A DNA stretch of 64,000 bases from Rhizobium sp. Pop5 (GCF_024721175.1 NZ_CP099399.1:1116001-1180000); one strand, 5' to 3'. Shown: positions 54,191 through 63,589, numbered from the stretch's first letter. Notes: generated by a model not told the origin, from the sequence alone. A program made the numbers and translations.

Positions 54191-54547
54191 GGGAAGCTCC
54201 TTCCTCTGCGGTAGATTCATAGGCGCGTTCTACCCGCGCAATGCGAACCTTATATTGCTTGTACCAACGCTCACGGCCGAGGCGTTGGGCGGCGAGATGG
54301 CTGACGACCTGTTTCCACGCCTTCAGGCTTTCCTCGTCGGCCCAGTATGAATTGGTGATACCGAAGCCGTCGGCATCCCGCGCGCTTTCGGCCCCGAGAC
54401 GGCCCGGCTGCTGCAGCGCCAGCTCCGCCATCCGATCCGCCATAGCACCGTAACCATGTCCCCTTCTGTGCGAACAGAAGAAAAGGTCACGACGTAATAG
54501 GGTGGTTCGGGCGTGTTGGCAAAGGGAGAGGGCCATGCAGTCGACAT
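54180..54547 (-). pseudogene. Antibiotic biosynthesis monooxygenase-type gene with frameshift
   Basis: Two frames together give one typical ABM-family protein. The N-terminal part (MSTAWPSPFANTPEPPYYVV through VRTEGD, from 54547) stays in one frame. The rest (HGYGAMADRMAELALQQPGRLGAES to the stop at 54180) lies in the next. They meet near 54459, where adding one C would restore RTEGDHGYGAMADRM. The members are small haem- or quinone-associated monooxygenases with a ferredoxin-like fold. A real mutation or a sequencing error are both possible. Confidence 0.82.
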
Positions 54548-54681
54548 GAGCGGGTTCCTTGATCTCTAGGGGAGCGGCGGGCCGATTGCAAGCGGATGCC
54601 GCTTTGGCTTCGGTCGTGCGTTGACTTCTCAAATCGCTTCCAAGAAGCTGCGACAGGCAAATCACAAGGGAGCCACAGGCA

Positions 54682-55059
54682 ATGTTCGATCACATTTCGA
54701 TCGGGGTAAAAAGCCTCGATAGATCGCGCCAGTTCTATGATGCTGCACTGGTGCCGCTCGGTTATGAGCGGCTGTCGAATTTTGACGGAACGATTGGCTA
54801 CGGCGCCGAGAGGCCTGCCTTCTGGGTGAGTGAAGTGGAGCGTCCGGTGCCGGCCGATCGAGGTTCGGGGCTGCATTTCTGCTTCGTCGCCACGAGCGAG
54901 GAAGCCGTCAACGCCTTTTATGCCGCCGCACTTGCCAATGGCGGCGAGGACAACGGCGCGCCGGGCATTCGTCCGGACTATGGCCAGTTCTATTATGCCG
55001 CCTTCATCGTCGATCCCGACGGTTATCGGCTTGAGGCTTTCTTCCACAAGCCCGAATAA
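54682..55059 (+). CDS. VOC (glyoxalase/bleomycin resistance) family protein
   Basis: 125 residues with the paired beta-alpha-beta-beta-beta module of the family: MFDHISIGVKSLDRSRQFYDAALVPLGYERL and, at the end, YYAAFIVDPDGYRLEAFFHKPE. His4 and the Glu in RLEAFF are in the usual metal-ligand places. The substrate is unknown. A terminator follows 3 bases after the stop. Confidence 0.9.
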   Translation: MFDHISIGVKSLDRSRQFYDAALVPLGYERLSNFDGTIGYGAERPAFWVSEVERPVPADRGSGLHFCFVATSEEAVNAFYAAALANGGEDNGAPGIRPDYGQFYYAAFIVDPDGYRLEAFFHKPE

Positions 55060-55061
55060 AC

Positions 55062-55089
55062 AAAAAGGCCGGGCGAAAACCCGGCCTTT
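55062..55089. terminator. Terminator between the VOC gene and rpsI
   Basis: AAAGGCCGGG and CCCGGCCTTT pair around CGAAAA. Read on the minus strand the stem is followed by a run of five T, so it best terminates the rplM-rpsI transcript; it can also serve the VOC gene. Confidence 0.85.
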
Positions 55090-55113
55090 CCATGAAAGCA
55101 TGTCTGAAAGCGA

Positions 55114-55581
55114 TTAGCGCTTCGAGAACTGGAACGAACGGCGAGCCTTGGCCTTACCGTACTTCTTACGTTCGACGACACGGCTGTCGCGGGTCAGGAA
55201 GCCACCCTTCTTCAGCACCGAGCGCAGGCCCGGCTCGAAGTAGGTGAGCGCCTTGGACAGGCCATGGCGAACCGCACCGGCCTGGCCGGAGAGACCGCCG
55301 CCGGCAACGGTTGCGACGATGTCGAACTGGCCGTCACGGGCAGCCGCGACGATCGGCTGGCGCAGGATCATCTGCAGAACCGGACGCGCGAAATATTCCG
55401 CGAATTCCTTGCCGTTGACGATGATCTTGCCGGAGCCCGGCTTGACCCAGACGCGGGCGACAGCGTTCTTGCGCTTGCCGGTCGCGTAGGAGCGGCCGAG
55501 CGAATCGACCTTGCGGACGTGTGCCGGAGCAGCAGCTTCGGAAGACGTGCCGAGATCCTTCAGGGAGGAGAGGTCAGCCAT
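55114..55581 (-). CDS. rpsI: 30S ribosomal protein S9
   Basis: A 155-residue small-subunit protein. The core [21 protein letters not shown] and the C-terminal [24 protein letters not shown] are diagnostic. The N-terminal 25 residues are the alphaproteobacterial extension. It starts 1 base after the rplM stop, giving the usual L13-S9 operon. Confidence 0.98.
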   Translation of the reverse strand: MADLSSLKDLGTSSEAAAPAHVRKVDSLGRSYATGKRKNAVARVWVKPGSGKIIVNGKEFAEYFARPVLQMILRQPIVAAARDGQFDIVATVAGGGLSGQAGAVRHGLSKALTYFEPGLRSVLKKGGFLTRDSRVVERKKYGKAKARRSFQFSKR

Positions 55582-55582
55582 A

Positions 55583-56047
55583 TCAGGCGCTCCTTACGTT
55601 CTTTTTGTTGAGCGCGGCGACGTCGAGGGCGACCGGCTGCTGGGCTTCATGAGGATGGTTGGCGCCGGCGTAGACGCGCAGGTTCTTCATCTGGCGGCGG
55701 CCGAGCGGGCCGCGCGGAACCATGCGTTCGACGGCCTTTTCGAGGACGCGCTCCGGGAAGCGGCCTTCGATGATCTGGCGCGCGGTGCGCTCCTTGATGC
55801 CGCCGGCATAACCGGTGTGCCAGTAGTAGACCTTGTCGGAATACTTCTTGCCGGTGAAAACGACCTTGTCGGCATTGATGACGATGACGTTGTCGCCGTC
55901 GTCAACGTGGGGCGTGAAGGTTGCCTTGTGCTTGCCGCGCAGGCGCATAGCGATGATGGAAGCGAGACGGCCAACGACCAGCCCTTCGGCGTCGATGATC
56001 ACCCACTTCTTCTCCACCTCTGCAGGCTTCTGGGAGAAGGTTGCCAT
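55583..56047 (-). CDS. rplM: 50S ribosomal protein L13
   Basis: A 154-residue large-subunit protein with the signature [28 protein letters not shown] and [30 protein letters not shown]. It is the first gene of the rplM-rpsI operon. Its promoter lies in the 300 bases upstream, which also hold a perfect palindrome. Confidence 0.98.
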   Translation of the reverse strand: MATFSQKPAEVEKKWVIIDAEGLVVGRLASIIAMRLRGKHKATFTPHVDDGDNVIVINADKVVFTGKKYSDKVYYWHTGYAGGIKERTARQIIEGRFPERVLEKAVERMVPRGPLGRRQMKNLRVYAGANHPHEAQQPVALDVAALNKKNVRSA

Positions 56048-56354
56048 AGTGAATACTCTCTTTTAGGACCCTTGGCCGGAGCTTGAAGGGCGTTTCTTGT
56101 TGCTTGGATTGGCACGCTTTAGGCATGCCAAAAAGAAAGCAGCCCGGAAAGGCTGCGTTCTGGCGCGGTGTATAGAGGGAATATGACATCGGGTCAATAT
56201 CGCCATTTCCGGCGGCCTGAAAAAATCATAAGCAAAAACAAATGGTTATGACTGAGGTATTATAATACCTCACATTTGCAGCTCACGGCCGGCGACGTTT
56301 GGCTGTTTTAGTGTCGTCCGTGCCGCGGCGTTCCGGCCGGTCGCGACGCGCAGC
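56048..56354. other. Intergenic region between rplM and the LysR gene
   Basis: 307 bases, AT-rich in the middle. It contains the rplM leader and promoter region, a 20-base perfect palindrome at 56253-56272, and the 3' end of the LysR transcript. No gene is supported here. Confidence 0.55.
56253..56272. promoter_or_regulatory. Perfect 20-base palindrome
   Basis: TGAGGTATTA followed by TAATACCTCA, with no mismatch and no spacer. It is 206 bases upstream of rplM and 83 bases past the LysR stop. Perfect symmetry of this length suggests a site for a dimeric regulator (GntR- or similar type); no regulator is identified. Confidence 0.5.
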
Positions 56355-57233
56355 CTAGCTTTTGAATTCGCGCAGGCATGTCATCATTTCGCGCAAACCC
56401 CGCGTCAGATGTTTGTCCCGGCGCAGAACCATGGCGAGCCGGCGCGTAAGCTTGGGCTTCAGCGACGATGTCGTCACGAGGCCAGCGCGATCGCGCTTCA
56501 GCGCCAGCCCTGGCAGAATCGACCAGCCGAGGCCGACGGCCACCAGCTCCTTGATCGCTTCGATACTGCCGAACTCCATCGCAGGCCGGATCCTGCTGTC
56601 CGGGGCGGCCAACCATTCGTCGATCGCGCGCCGCGTGTTGCCGCCTTCATAAAGCAGCAGCGTCTTCTCGCGCATGAAGGCGGCGTCCGGCCCGTCTTCG
56701 GGCATCGAGCTGCCCGCCGGAGCAACGGCCAGCAGTTCCTCCTCATAGAACGGTTCGATCTCGAAATTCCGCCCGGCGGCCGGCAGGGCGACGACGGCGA
56801 TATCGAGGTTGTTGGCCTCCAGATCGCGCAGAATGTTGTCAGCGTTGCCGATGTGGACGGTGATTTCGAGGCCCGGCATGCTTTTCCTGGCGGCGGCGAC
56901 GACGCGGGGAAGCAGATGGATCGACGCCGTGCTGCCGGTGCCGATGCGCACGCGACCGCTCGCGCCGTCTCGGTATGGCGTCATCGCCTCTTCCGCGGCC
57001 GCCGATTCGCGAAGCAGACGCCGTGCATACACGAGCAGGTCGTGCCCCGCCGCGGTGGGCTGCGCCCGCCGGCCGACACGCTCGATCAGCCGGACGCCGA
57101 GCCGCTGCTCAAGCGCTTTGACCTGCAGGCTGACGGCCGGTTGCGTCAGTCCTTCCTTGTCGGCCGCAGCCGTAAAGGTTCCGAGATCGGCGACGTTGAC
57201 GAAGGTTGCGAGCTGATCGAGGTTGAGAGGCAT
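56355..57233 (-). CDS. LysR-family transcriptional regulator
   Basis: 292 residues: an N-terminal LysR helix-turn-helix (LNLDQLATFVNVADLGTFTAAADKEGLTQPAVSLQVKALEQRLG) and a C-terminal effector domain (SGRVRIGTGSTASIHLLPRVVAA onward). The start MPLNLDQLATF at 57233 follows AAGGA; an ATG at 57254 is possible. A LysR-type box lies just upstream. It is divergent from the DUF1127 gene, which is its likely target along with its own gene. The inducer is unknown. Confidence 0.93.
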   Translation of the reverse strand: MPLNLDQLATFVNVADLGTFTAAADKEGLTQPAVSLQVKALEQRLGVRLIERVGRRAQPTAAGHDLLVYARRLLRESAAAEEAMTPYRDGASGRVRIGTGSTASIHLLPRVVAAARKSMPGLEITVHIGNADNILRDLEANNLDIAVVALPAAGRNFEIEPFYEEELLAVAPAGSSMPEDGPDAAFMREKTLLLYEGGNTRRAIDEWLAAPDSRIRPAMEFGSIEAIKELVAVGLGWSILPGLALKRDRAGLVTTSSLKPKLTRRLAMVLRRDKHLTRGLREMMTCLREFKS

Positions 57234-57245
57234 ACAAAAGAAATC

Positions 57246-57271
57246 CTTATGCATATCATAATATCCATAAG
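57246..57271. promoter_or_regulatory. Candidate LysR box between the LysR and DUF1127 genes
   Basis: TTATG-CATAT-CATAA (57247-57261) is a perfect T-N11-A type inverted repeat, and a second CATAAG arm at 57266-57271 is complementary to CTTATG at 57246. It covers the region just upstream of the LysR start codon, so it fits the autoregulatory site of LysR proteins. Confidence 0.55.
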
Positions 57272-57327
57272 CTTCTTTCACGGCTTCTTCCAGCGCATCT
57301 TCTCTTCGTTGAGGAAAGGAAGAAGAG

Positions 57328-57558
57328 ATGGCTTTGGAAACAAGCGAGCTTACTGAAACATTCCCTGTTGTCGGCCGATCGAAACTGCGCGAGATCATGT
57401 CTCGGGGTCGGCGGCTGCTGGCAGCCATCGAGCATCGCCTCGAAAAGCGTCACAGCCGCCGAAGGCTTTCGGAGCTGACGGAGGACGAGCTTCGCGATAT
57501 CGGATTGACCGGTGCGCAGGCGAGGGCCGAGGCATCGAAGTCCTGGTTCTGGTCCTGA
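57328..57558 (+). CDS. DUF1127 protein
   Basis: 76 residues ending in the arginine-rich DUF1127 motif (HRLEKRHSRRRLSELTEDELRDIGLTGAQARAEASKSWFW). Short proteins of this family in Agrobacterium and relatives affect RNA turnover, phosphate and carbon responses. The N-terminal half is a variable helix-rich segment. It is divergent from the LysR gene and begins 94 bases from its start. Confidence 0.85.
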   Translation: MALETSELTETFPVVGRSKLREIMSRGRRLLAAIEHRLEKRHSRRRLSELTEDELRDIGLTGAQARAEASKSWFWS

Positions 57559-57655
57559 CCGCGGCCGCGTGCTCCGGGATAGGGCGATCCTGCTCGAAAT
57601 TGCCGGCGCCTTGTGGCACAACGGCTGTCTGGAAATCGAGCGCAGGAGCAGCATC

Positions 57656-58489
57656 ATGGCGGAGATCGTATCCTTCCGGAAGGACGCAGACAGGATGGAG
57701 GAGGGTGGCTTGCTGGTACGCTCGCTGCAGGACGGCGTCTTGCGGCTCGTGCTCAACAATCCGCCGACCAACGTGCTATCGATCGCCCTTCTCGAAACGC
57801 TGATGGCCGCGCTTGAAAAGGCCGAAGTGGACCCGGATGTGCGCGTTGTCGTCATTGCCTCGACCGGCAACGTCTTTTCGGCCGGGCATGATCTCAAGGA
57901 ACTCACGGCCCATCGCGCCGATGAAGATCAAGGCGCCGGCTTCTTCGAAAGAACCTTCCGGCTCTGCGCCGATCTGATGCTGAGGATCTCGCACCTATCG
58001 AAACCGGTCATCGCCGAGATCGACGGGCTTGCCACGGCCGCGGGCTGCCAGCTCGTGGCTTCCTGCGATCTGGCGATCTGCACGGATACCTCGACATTCT
58101 GCACGCCGGGCGTCAACATCGGCCTGTTCTGCTCGACGCCCATGGTCGCCGTTACCCGTGCCGCCTATCGCAAGCAGGCGATGGAGATGCTGTTGACCGG
58201 CGAAACGATCGACGCCTCGACCGCCAAGGATTTCGGTCTCGTCAATCGCATCGTGCCGAAGCAATATCTGGCGCAGGTTGTTTCCAAATATGCCGGCGTG
58301 ATCGCCAGCAAATCGCCTCTGACCCTGAAGATCGGCAAGGAGGCCTTCTACCGCCAGCTCGAACTGCCGGCGGAGGCGGCCTATGATTACACCGCCAAGG
58401 TCATGGTCGAAAACATGCTGACGCAGGATGCGCAGGAAGGGATCGGCGCCTTCCTCGGCAAACGGAAGGCGGAATGGAAGGGCGAGTGA
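57656..58489 (+). CDS. Enoyl-CoA hydratase/isomerase family protein
   Basis: 277 residues of the crotonase fold. The oxyanion-hole motifs are NVFSAGHDLKEL (about 76-87) and the second at DGLATAAGCQLVASCDLAI (about 121-139). The glutamates usual for hydratase are not both obvious, so isomerase or other crotonase activity is possible. AGGAG lies 8 bases before the ATG. It overlaps no neighbour and ends next to the convergent EamA gene. Confidence 0.9.
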   Translation: MAEIVSFRKDADRMEEGGLLVRSLQDGVLRLVLNNPPTNVLSIALLETLMAALEKAEVDPDVRVVVIASTGNVFSAGHDLKELTAHRADEDQGAGFFERTFRLCADLMLRISHLSKPVIAEIDGLATAAGCQLVASCDLAICTDTSTFCTPGVNIGLFCSTPMVAVTRAAYRKQAMEMLLTGETIDASTAKDFGLVNRIVPKQYLAQVVSKYAGVIASKSPLTLKIGKEAFYRQLELPAEAAYDYTAKVMVENMLTQDAQEGIGAFLGKRKAEWKGE

Positions 58490-59326
58490 TCACGCCAATT
58501 TCAGGACCAGTCCGCCGATGGCGATGACGACACCGGCGGCGTAGCGCCAGATACTCGCCTTTTCCTTGAATACGGTGACTGAGATCACCAGTGCAAAGAG
58601 GATTGCGGTTTCGCGCAAAGCGGCAACGGTGGCGACGGGCGCTTTTGTCATCGCCCAGAGTGCGAGCCCATAAGATGCGATCGAACCCGCGCCGCCGATC
58701 AGGCCACGCCACCAGTTGTGGCGGATATGCTTGGTCACGGCGAAAGCGCCACGCCGGAATGTCGCCCAGGCAAACAGCAGGACGGGCGGCAGCAGCGACA
58801 TCCACAACGTGTAGGAAACCGCATTGCCGGAAAGGCGCGCGCCGATGCCGTCGACATAGGTATAGCTGGCGATGACGCAGGCATTGGCGAGCGAGAAAAT
58901 GACGGCACGGCCGCTGCCGGCCCGCGCCTCCAGAGCGAGCGTCAGCACGCCGGCTGAGATTGTCATAATGCCCGCAAGAGCGCCGGCGGAAAGACTTTCA
59001 TGCAGGATGACCCCGCTCGTCGCGGCAATCAGCAGCGGCGCGCAGCCGCGCATGAGGGGGTAGACGAGGCCGATATCGCCGGTCCGGTAAGCGGCGGCGA
59101 CCAGCTGGAAATAGGCGAACTGCAGGACGGCCGAAGCGCCGATAAACGGCCAGGCGGCGGTTTGCGGCAACGGCAGGAAGGCGAGGAAAGGCAGCGCCGA
59201 AACCGCGCCGCCGGCTGAGATCAGCGCCGCGTCCAGCGATTTGTCACTGCCGGCCTTGACGATGGCGTTCCATGTCGCATGCAGCAATGCGCCGAAGAGA
59301 ACGAGTAGGATGACGTCAACAGGCAA
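58490..59326 (-). CDS. EamA/DMT-superfamily transporter
   Basis: 278 residues and ten helices in two EamA repeats (LLVLFGALLHATWNAIVKAG and later IGGAGSIASYGLALWAMTKAPVATVAALRETAILFALVISVTVFKE). Likely a metabolite exporter of unknown substrate. The start is inferred as TTG at 59326 because the first helix begins there and no ATG fits. It meets the enoyl-CoA hydratase gene end to end. Confidence 0.87.
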   Translation of the reverse strand: MPVDVILLVLFGALLHATWNAIVKAGSDKSLDAALISAGGAVSALPFLAFLPLPQTAAWPFIGASAVLQFAYFQLVAAAYRTGDIGLVYPLMRGCAPLLIAATSGVILHESLSAGALAGIMTISAGVLTLALEARAGSGRAVIFSLANACVIASYTYVDGIGARLSGNAVSYTLWMSLLPPVLLFAWATFRRGAFAVTKHIRHNWWRGLIGGAGSIASYGLALWAMTKAPVATVAALRETAILFALVISVTVFKEKASIWRYAAGVVIAIGGLVLKLA

Positions 59327-59802
59327 GGGAAAAAATCCGGAAGGAGACGAAAAAGAGCATACGCTTCGTCATAGGCGACCTAAATTCTTGAAAAGACAAC
59401 TGCGATTTGCACGAAAATCAACGGCAGCCGTCGCGCCTTGCGGTCAGAACGTCGAATGACATCCCTCCAATTGGCCAACAATGACCACCAAGGGGGCAAT
59501 TTTTACGTGCGCGCGACATGCGTTCAATCTGCGTTAGGCTTTCAACTATGAGATGTTTCTAATGGACGAGGGAACATAAGGCGGAATTACCATGAACAAA
59601 AACAGAAATAGCCCGGAGGGTTCCCATTGGCGACTATTCTATGCCGCTGAAATATAGATATTATTCTATAACTTTGATATAGCTGGAAATTTAAGCCAAT
59701 GATTGCATAATCCAGAAAAAATCGCAGCGCGCGATTGAGCCAAGGCTATTATGAGGCGCGAGAGGCGAGCAGTTTCCGCGTCTGTCTGATCCGCGAAAAT
59801 CA
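59327..59802. other. AT-rich intergenic region
   Basis: 475 bases between EamA and an exported-protein gene, clearly richer in A and T than its surroundings (for example near 59640-59710, atatagatattattctataac). A 21-codon frame at 59592 is the longest start-to-stop reading I noted, with no family match. No tRNA, repeat or gene is supported. Confidence 0.45.
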
Positions 59803-60126
59803 TCAAAGCTGATGATGCGGAACGAAAAACATCCCGTCAAGGTTGTCGATGCTCTGACAGTTCAGGACCGGACACCGCGGATCGTCTTTCGAGGGGATAT
59901 GGGCCCATTCCGCATAATCGGTCGCGTCGCAATAATCGCTGTTGCGGACATAGCGGTCGTAGAGCGGCAGCCCTCGGGGAGACTGGTAGCGGAAGATGAC
60001 GGCGCCTTGATTGTGGATGGCCGCACGCACACTGGCACAGTTCATGGTGAGTGGATTGTAGCGCGAGATTGCCATGGCCGGCGATGCGGCGAGCACGAGC
60101 GTGAGGGCAAGAGCGATTTTTTTCAT
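59803..60126 (-). CDS. Small exported protein of unknown function
   Basis: 107 residues with a Sec signal peptide (MKKIALALTLVLAASPAMA) and a mature part with four Cys spaced for disulfides (NCASVRAA, DYCDATDY, DPRCPVLNCQS). The start at 60126 follows GAGGATAATTCG. It resembles other short secreted proteins of rhizobia; no function is assigned. Confidence 0.75.
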   Translation of the reverse strand: MKKIALALTLVLAASPAMAISRYNPLTMNCASVRAAIHNQGAVIFRYQSPRGLPLYDRYVRNSDYCDATDYAEWAHIPSKDDPRCPVLNCQSIDNLDGMFFVPHHQL

Positions 60127-60245
60127 CGAATTATCCTCGTGTGGTATCCACTTCATATATACCGCAAAAGCGTGCGGCCGGTTTCAAGGAAATCTAAAAA
60201 ACCTGCAGGCCGCGCCAAGGGGCTTTCGGAAGTGGAGAAACGGAT

Positions 60246-60674
60246 ATGAATCACGACGCCTACACGGATGATTATCTCGCCGGAATCCTGCATTCGGTAA
60301 AAACCATCGCGCTGACCGGCGCCTCGCCCAATCCGGCCCGACCGAGCAACGGCGTCATGGGTTATCTGCTGTCGCGCGGCTACGAGGTCATTCCCGTCAA
60401 TCCGGGGCAGGCGGGCAAACAGATCCACGGCCGCACCGTCTATGCCCGGCTTGCCGACATTCCCGTGCCGATCGATATGGTGGACGTCTTTCGTGCCTCC
60501 GAATATCTGGATGGAGTGGTCGAGGAGGCGTTGGCGCTGACGCCGCTGCCGAAAGTCATCTGGTCCCAGCTCGGCGTACGCGACGATACTGCCGCGGCCA
60601 AGGCGGAAGCCGCCGGCATCAAGATGGTGATGAACCGCTGCCCCGCGATCGAGTATCCTCGTCTCGTCGCCTGA
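60246..60674 (+). CDS. CoA-binding protein (YccU family)
   Basis: 142 residues with a Rossmann-like CoA_binding fold: KTIALTGASPNPARPSNGVMGYLLSRGYEVIPVNPGQAGKQIHG and VDMVDVFRASEYLDGVVEEALALTPLPKVIWSQLGV. It binds CoA or a related cofactor; the biological role is unknown. It ends 115 bases before metY on the same strand. Confidence 0.92.
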   Translation: MNHDAYTDDYLAGILHSVKTIALTGASPNPARPSNGVMGYLLSRGYEVIPVNPGQAGKQIHGRTVYARLADIPVPIDMVDVFRASEYLDGVVEEALALTPLPKVIWSQLGVRDDTAAAKAEAAGIKMVMNRCPAIEYPRLVA

Positions 60675-60732
60675 ACTGCGATCGGCTGGATGGATTTTCC
60701 ACGGAACGCCCACGGGTTGAAATGGATCGCGA

Positions 60733-60760
60733 TTAACTTTCATCGCGGAGCGGCTATGAT
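60733..60760 (+). promoter_or_regulatory. Sigma-70-type promoter before metY
   Basis: TTAACT (60733-60738) and TATGAT (60755-60760) with 16-base spacing. The predicted start lies about 20 bases before the gene, which leaves no room for a SAM riboswitch. Confidence 0.5.
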
Positions 60761-60789
60761 CCGCCCGTCAATAACAACTGGGGGACGAC

Positions 60790-62073
60790 ATGGCCAAGAA
60801 CGATCCGGGATTTAACACGTTAGCGATTCATGCGGGCGCACAGCCCGACCCGGCGACCGGTGCGCGCGTAACGCCGATCTACCAGACGACCGCTTTCGTG
60901 TTCAACGATTCCGATCATGCCGCTGCCCTCTTTGGCCTGCAGGCCTTCGGCAACATCTACACCCGCATCATGAACCCAACGCAGGCCGTGCTCGAAGAGC
61001 GCGTCGCAGCGCTCGAGGGCGGGACGGCCGCCCTTGCGGTGGCCTCCGGCCACGCGGCGCAGATGATCGTCTTCCACACCATCATGCGTCCGGGCGAGAA
61101 TTTCATTGCAGCCCGCAGGCTCTACGGCGGCTCGATCAACCAGTTCGGCCACGCCTTCGAGAATTTCGGCTGGCAGGTGCGCTGGGCCGATTCCGCCGAT
61201 CCGGCAAGCTTCGAAAGCCAGATCGACGACAAGACACGCGGTATCTTCATCGAAAGCCTGGCCAATCCCGGCGGCACTTTCGTTGATATTGCCGCGATCG
61301 CCGACGTCGCGCACCGCAACGGCCTGCCGCTGATCGTCGACAATACGATGGCAACGCCCTATCTCATCCGCCCGATCGAGCATGGCGCAGACATCGTCGT
61401 GCATTCGCTGACGAAGTTTCTCGGCGGCCACGGCAATTCCATGGGCGGCCTCATTGTCGACGGCGGCACCTTCGACTGGTCGAAGTCGGGCAATTACCCG
61501 ATGCTGTCGAGCCCGCGGCCGGAATATAACGGCATGGTGCTGCACGCGACCTTCGGCAATTTCGCCTTCGCGATCGCTGCCCGCGTGCTCGGCCTGCGCG
61601 ACCTCGGACCGGCGATCTCGCCCTTCAATGCTTTCCTGATCCTGACCGGCATCGAGACGCTGCCGCTCAGGATGCAACGCCACAGCGACAATGCGATCGC
61701 TGTCGCCAGATGGCTGAAGGCGCACAGCAAGATCGCCTGGGTGAACTATGCCGGTCTCGAAGACGATCCGAACCACGCCCTGCAGCAGCGCTACTCGCCT
61801 AAGGGCGCAGGTTCCGTCTTCACCTTCGGCGTGAACGGTGGCTACGAAGCGGGCAAGGCGCTGGTCGAGGGGCTGGAGCTCTTCTCCCACCTTGCCAACA
61901 TCGGCGACACCCGTTCGCTCGTCATCCATCCCGCCTCGACGACCCACCGGCAGCTCAACGACGAACAAAGGATCGCGGCCGGCGCCGGACCCGACGTTGT
62001 GCGCCTTTCCGTCGGCATCGAGGACGTCAAGGACATCATCGCCGATCTGGAGCAGGCGCTCTCGAAGATCTGA
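60790..62073 (+). CDS. metY: O-acetylhomoserine sulfhydrylase-type PLP enzyme
   Basis: Forms homocysteine from O-acetylhomoserine and sulfide for methionine synthesis. The 427 residues have the Cys/Met-metabolism PLP fold: [26 protein letters not shown], the PLP lysine in [18 protein letters not shown] (about 209), and the C-terminal [20 protein letters not shown]. The length and the long form favour MetY over the shorter MetZ. GGGGGACGAC is the upstream site. Confidence 0.93.
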   Translation: MAKNDPGFNTLAIHAGAQPDPATGARVTPIYQTTAFVFNDSDHAAALFGLQAFGNIYTRIMNPTQAVLEERVAALEGGTAALAVASGHAAQMIVFHTIMRPGENFIAARRLYGGSINQFGHAFENFGWQVRWADSADPASFESQIDDKTRGIFIESLANPGGTFVDIAAIADVAHRNGLPLIVDNTMATPYLIRPIEHGADIVVHSLTKFLGGHGNSMGGLIVDGGTFDWSKSGNYPMLSSPRPEYNGMVLHATFGNFAFAIAARVLGLRDLGPAISPFNAFLILTGIETLPLRMQRHSDNAIAVARWLKAHSKIAWVNYAGLEDDPNHALQQRYSPKGAGSVFTFGVNGGYEAGKALVEGLELFSHLANIGDTRSLVIHPASTTHRQLNDEQRIAAGAGPDVVRLSVGIEDVKDIIADLEQALSKI

Positions 62074-62583
62074 GTGTCCTTCGCAGCAAACGTTTGCAAT
62101 TTCGCAGACTATGTTTGCCTAATTCAACCATAGGATCAGCGTCCGATTCGAGCAGAGTCGGGCGCTGATTTCGTTTTGGAAGGGCGGAAAAATTCAAAAA
62201 AGTAGGGCTTTCGCGAACGGGCTGAAAACATGGTTAGCAATTCGGTGACGGTCCTCGGAGCTGGCATGCCCCATAAAATTTCGCACTCTTTTGTTAAGAA
62301 ACGGATCACCCGCGAAGGGGTCGTCACGTGACGGACGCCGAGGAAGCCGCGGCCCTCGCTGGATTTTCAGAGCCGCGACGAAGACCTCGCAAGAACTCGG
62401 TCTAGAGCTTGTGAGGGCTGACGTCTACTTCCGTATTCTACAGGCGCCTTGTGGCACTTGCGGCATATGAGAGCTGCAACATATGTTGCTCTAGTTTCCA
62501 GAATCCGTTTCGAGCACACATCTCGTTGACATCAACGCGCTGGAGACTACAATCTTCGATTGATAAAGTACGGAAGCTGACCA
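62074..62583. other. Intergenic region after metY
   Basis: 510 bases. A perfect palindrome, GCAAACGTTTGC, lies at 62086-62097, 13 bases past metY. The rest has short frames only and no family match. It holds the upstream region of the membrane-protein gene at 62584. Confidence 0.45.
62086..62097. promoter_or_regulatory. Perfect palindrome with LacI-operator form
   Basis: GCAAACGTTTGC is symmetric around a central CG, the pattern of LacI-family operators. A related half (ATGTTTGCC) lies about 17 bases downstream. It is not near a recognised promoter, so it may be a terminator-adjacent site or chance. Confidence 0.35.
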
Positions 62584-62979
62584 GTGAAAAGCCAAGTGCT
62601 CAAGGACTACCTTGTCTTTCTCGTGCCCGCGTTTGCCGTTCCGCTGGGCTTATATCTCACTGATCAGACCTCCTCGCCGACCAGTCTCTTCAAGCTGGGC
62701 TTGCTGTTTCCGCTCTTTTTGCTGGCGATGAAGGGACTGGCTGGTTTCTTTCCCCCCGAGAATCTGCGGGAACGCTCCGTAGCCCGAATAGCTGAATACG
62801 CTATCCTCCAGGGCTTGGTTTTTGCAGCATTTATGTCGATGTTCGGCGGCTTCATGCAACCTGAGTTGCAGTCGAGCTTCCTTTCGACGTTGCGTCAGTT
62901 TGCGTTCGCTGCTGTACCGGTGTCTGCGTTCCACTTTGCATCGGCGCTGAACACACAAAAGAAGCTGCGTGCCTCTTAA
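62584..62979 (+). CDS. Small membrane protein of unknown function
   Basis: 131 residues starting at GTG (VKSQVLKDYLVFLVPAFAVPLGLYL) with four hydrophobic stretches, about residues 8-27, 35-53, 70-90 and 104-120, and a basic tail. No family is recognised. It lies alone between two gene-poor regions near the IS110-type transposase, so it may belong to acquired DNA. Confidence 0.6.
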   Translation: MKSQVLKDYLVFLVPAFAVPLGLYLTDQTSSPTSLFKLGLLFPLFLLAMKGLAGFFPPENLRERSVARIAEYAILQGLVFAAFMSMFGGFMQPELQSSFLSTLRQFAFAAVPVSAFHFASALNTQKKLRAS

Positions 62980-63589
62980 ATGGTTCCACGAGCGCTATGG
63001 CCGAGGACTTAGTTGTCGGGCGGCGTATGCGCAGGTACAACGAAACGAAATTCGTAATCGAGTTGCACGGCATTCGGCCATGTCAGGCGACCACACCCTC
63101 GGCGGATCGGACTAATGTCGGTCATGGCCTCCAACCGGACGCTTCTGCCCACAATACTTACAGAGATGGACGAGCTTTCCAGTTCCGGTTCCGCGGATAC
63201 CGCGGCTTAGGGTTCAGGAGATGTGGCAGGCAGAAGGCAATGGTCGGGTCGCCGGACGTTCCGCCAGCCTACTCTTATGTTCATTTGCAAGCTTTTTGGT
63301 CATGATTTTCCTTTCCGACTTTGACGACGGAGGGACCAGTGTGAAGCTGTTGAACAAAGGAGGAGACAGGGCGTTTTGACGACGGCTGGCATACTCTTAT
63401 GCGCGGGTTGGATACCGCATTTCCGTTTGTTCGTCTGGGGCTACCTCGATCTAGGATCGGGCATGGACGGTGTCCGCCACATAGTAGGCGCGAGGATTCC
63501 CCACCGGAGCCCTGCCTCCATCTTTGTCCAACAGCAGATGACCTTTATGTTTCCACTAAAGCGTTGCTCTTCAAGCTGACCGATGAGGT
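62980..63589. other. Gene-poor flank of the IS110-type transposase
   Basis: 610 bases with short overlapping frames on both strands and no supported gene. TTTGACGACGG occurs twice (63320-63330 and 63375-63385). This stretch lies on the 3' side of the transposase gene and may contain the insertion-sequence end. Confidence 0.4.

Noticed and set aside
60675-60789. SAM riboswitch before metY
   Set aside because: The promoter lies about 30 bases before the gene and the SAM-II core was not found.
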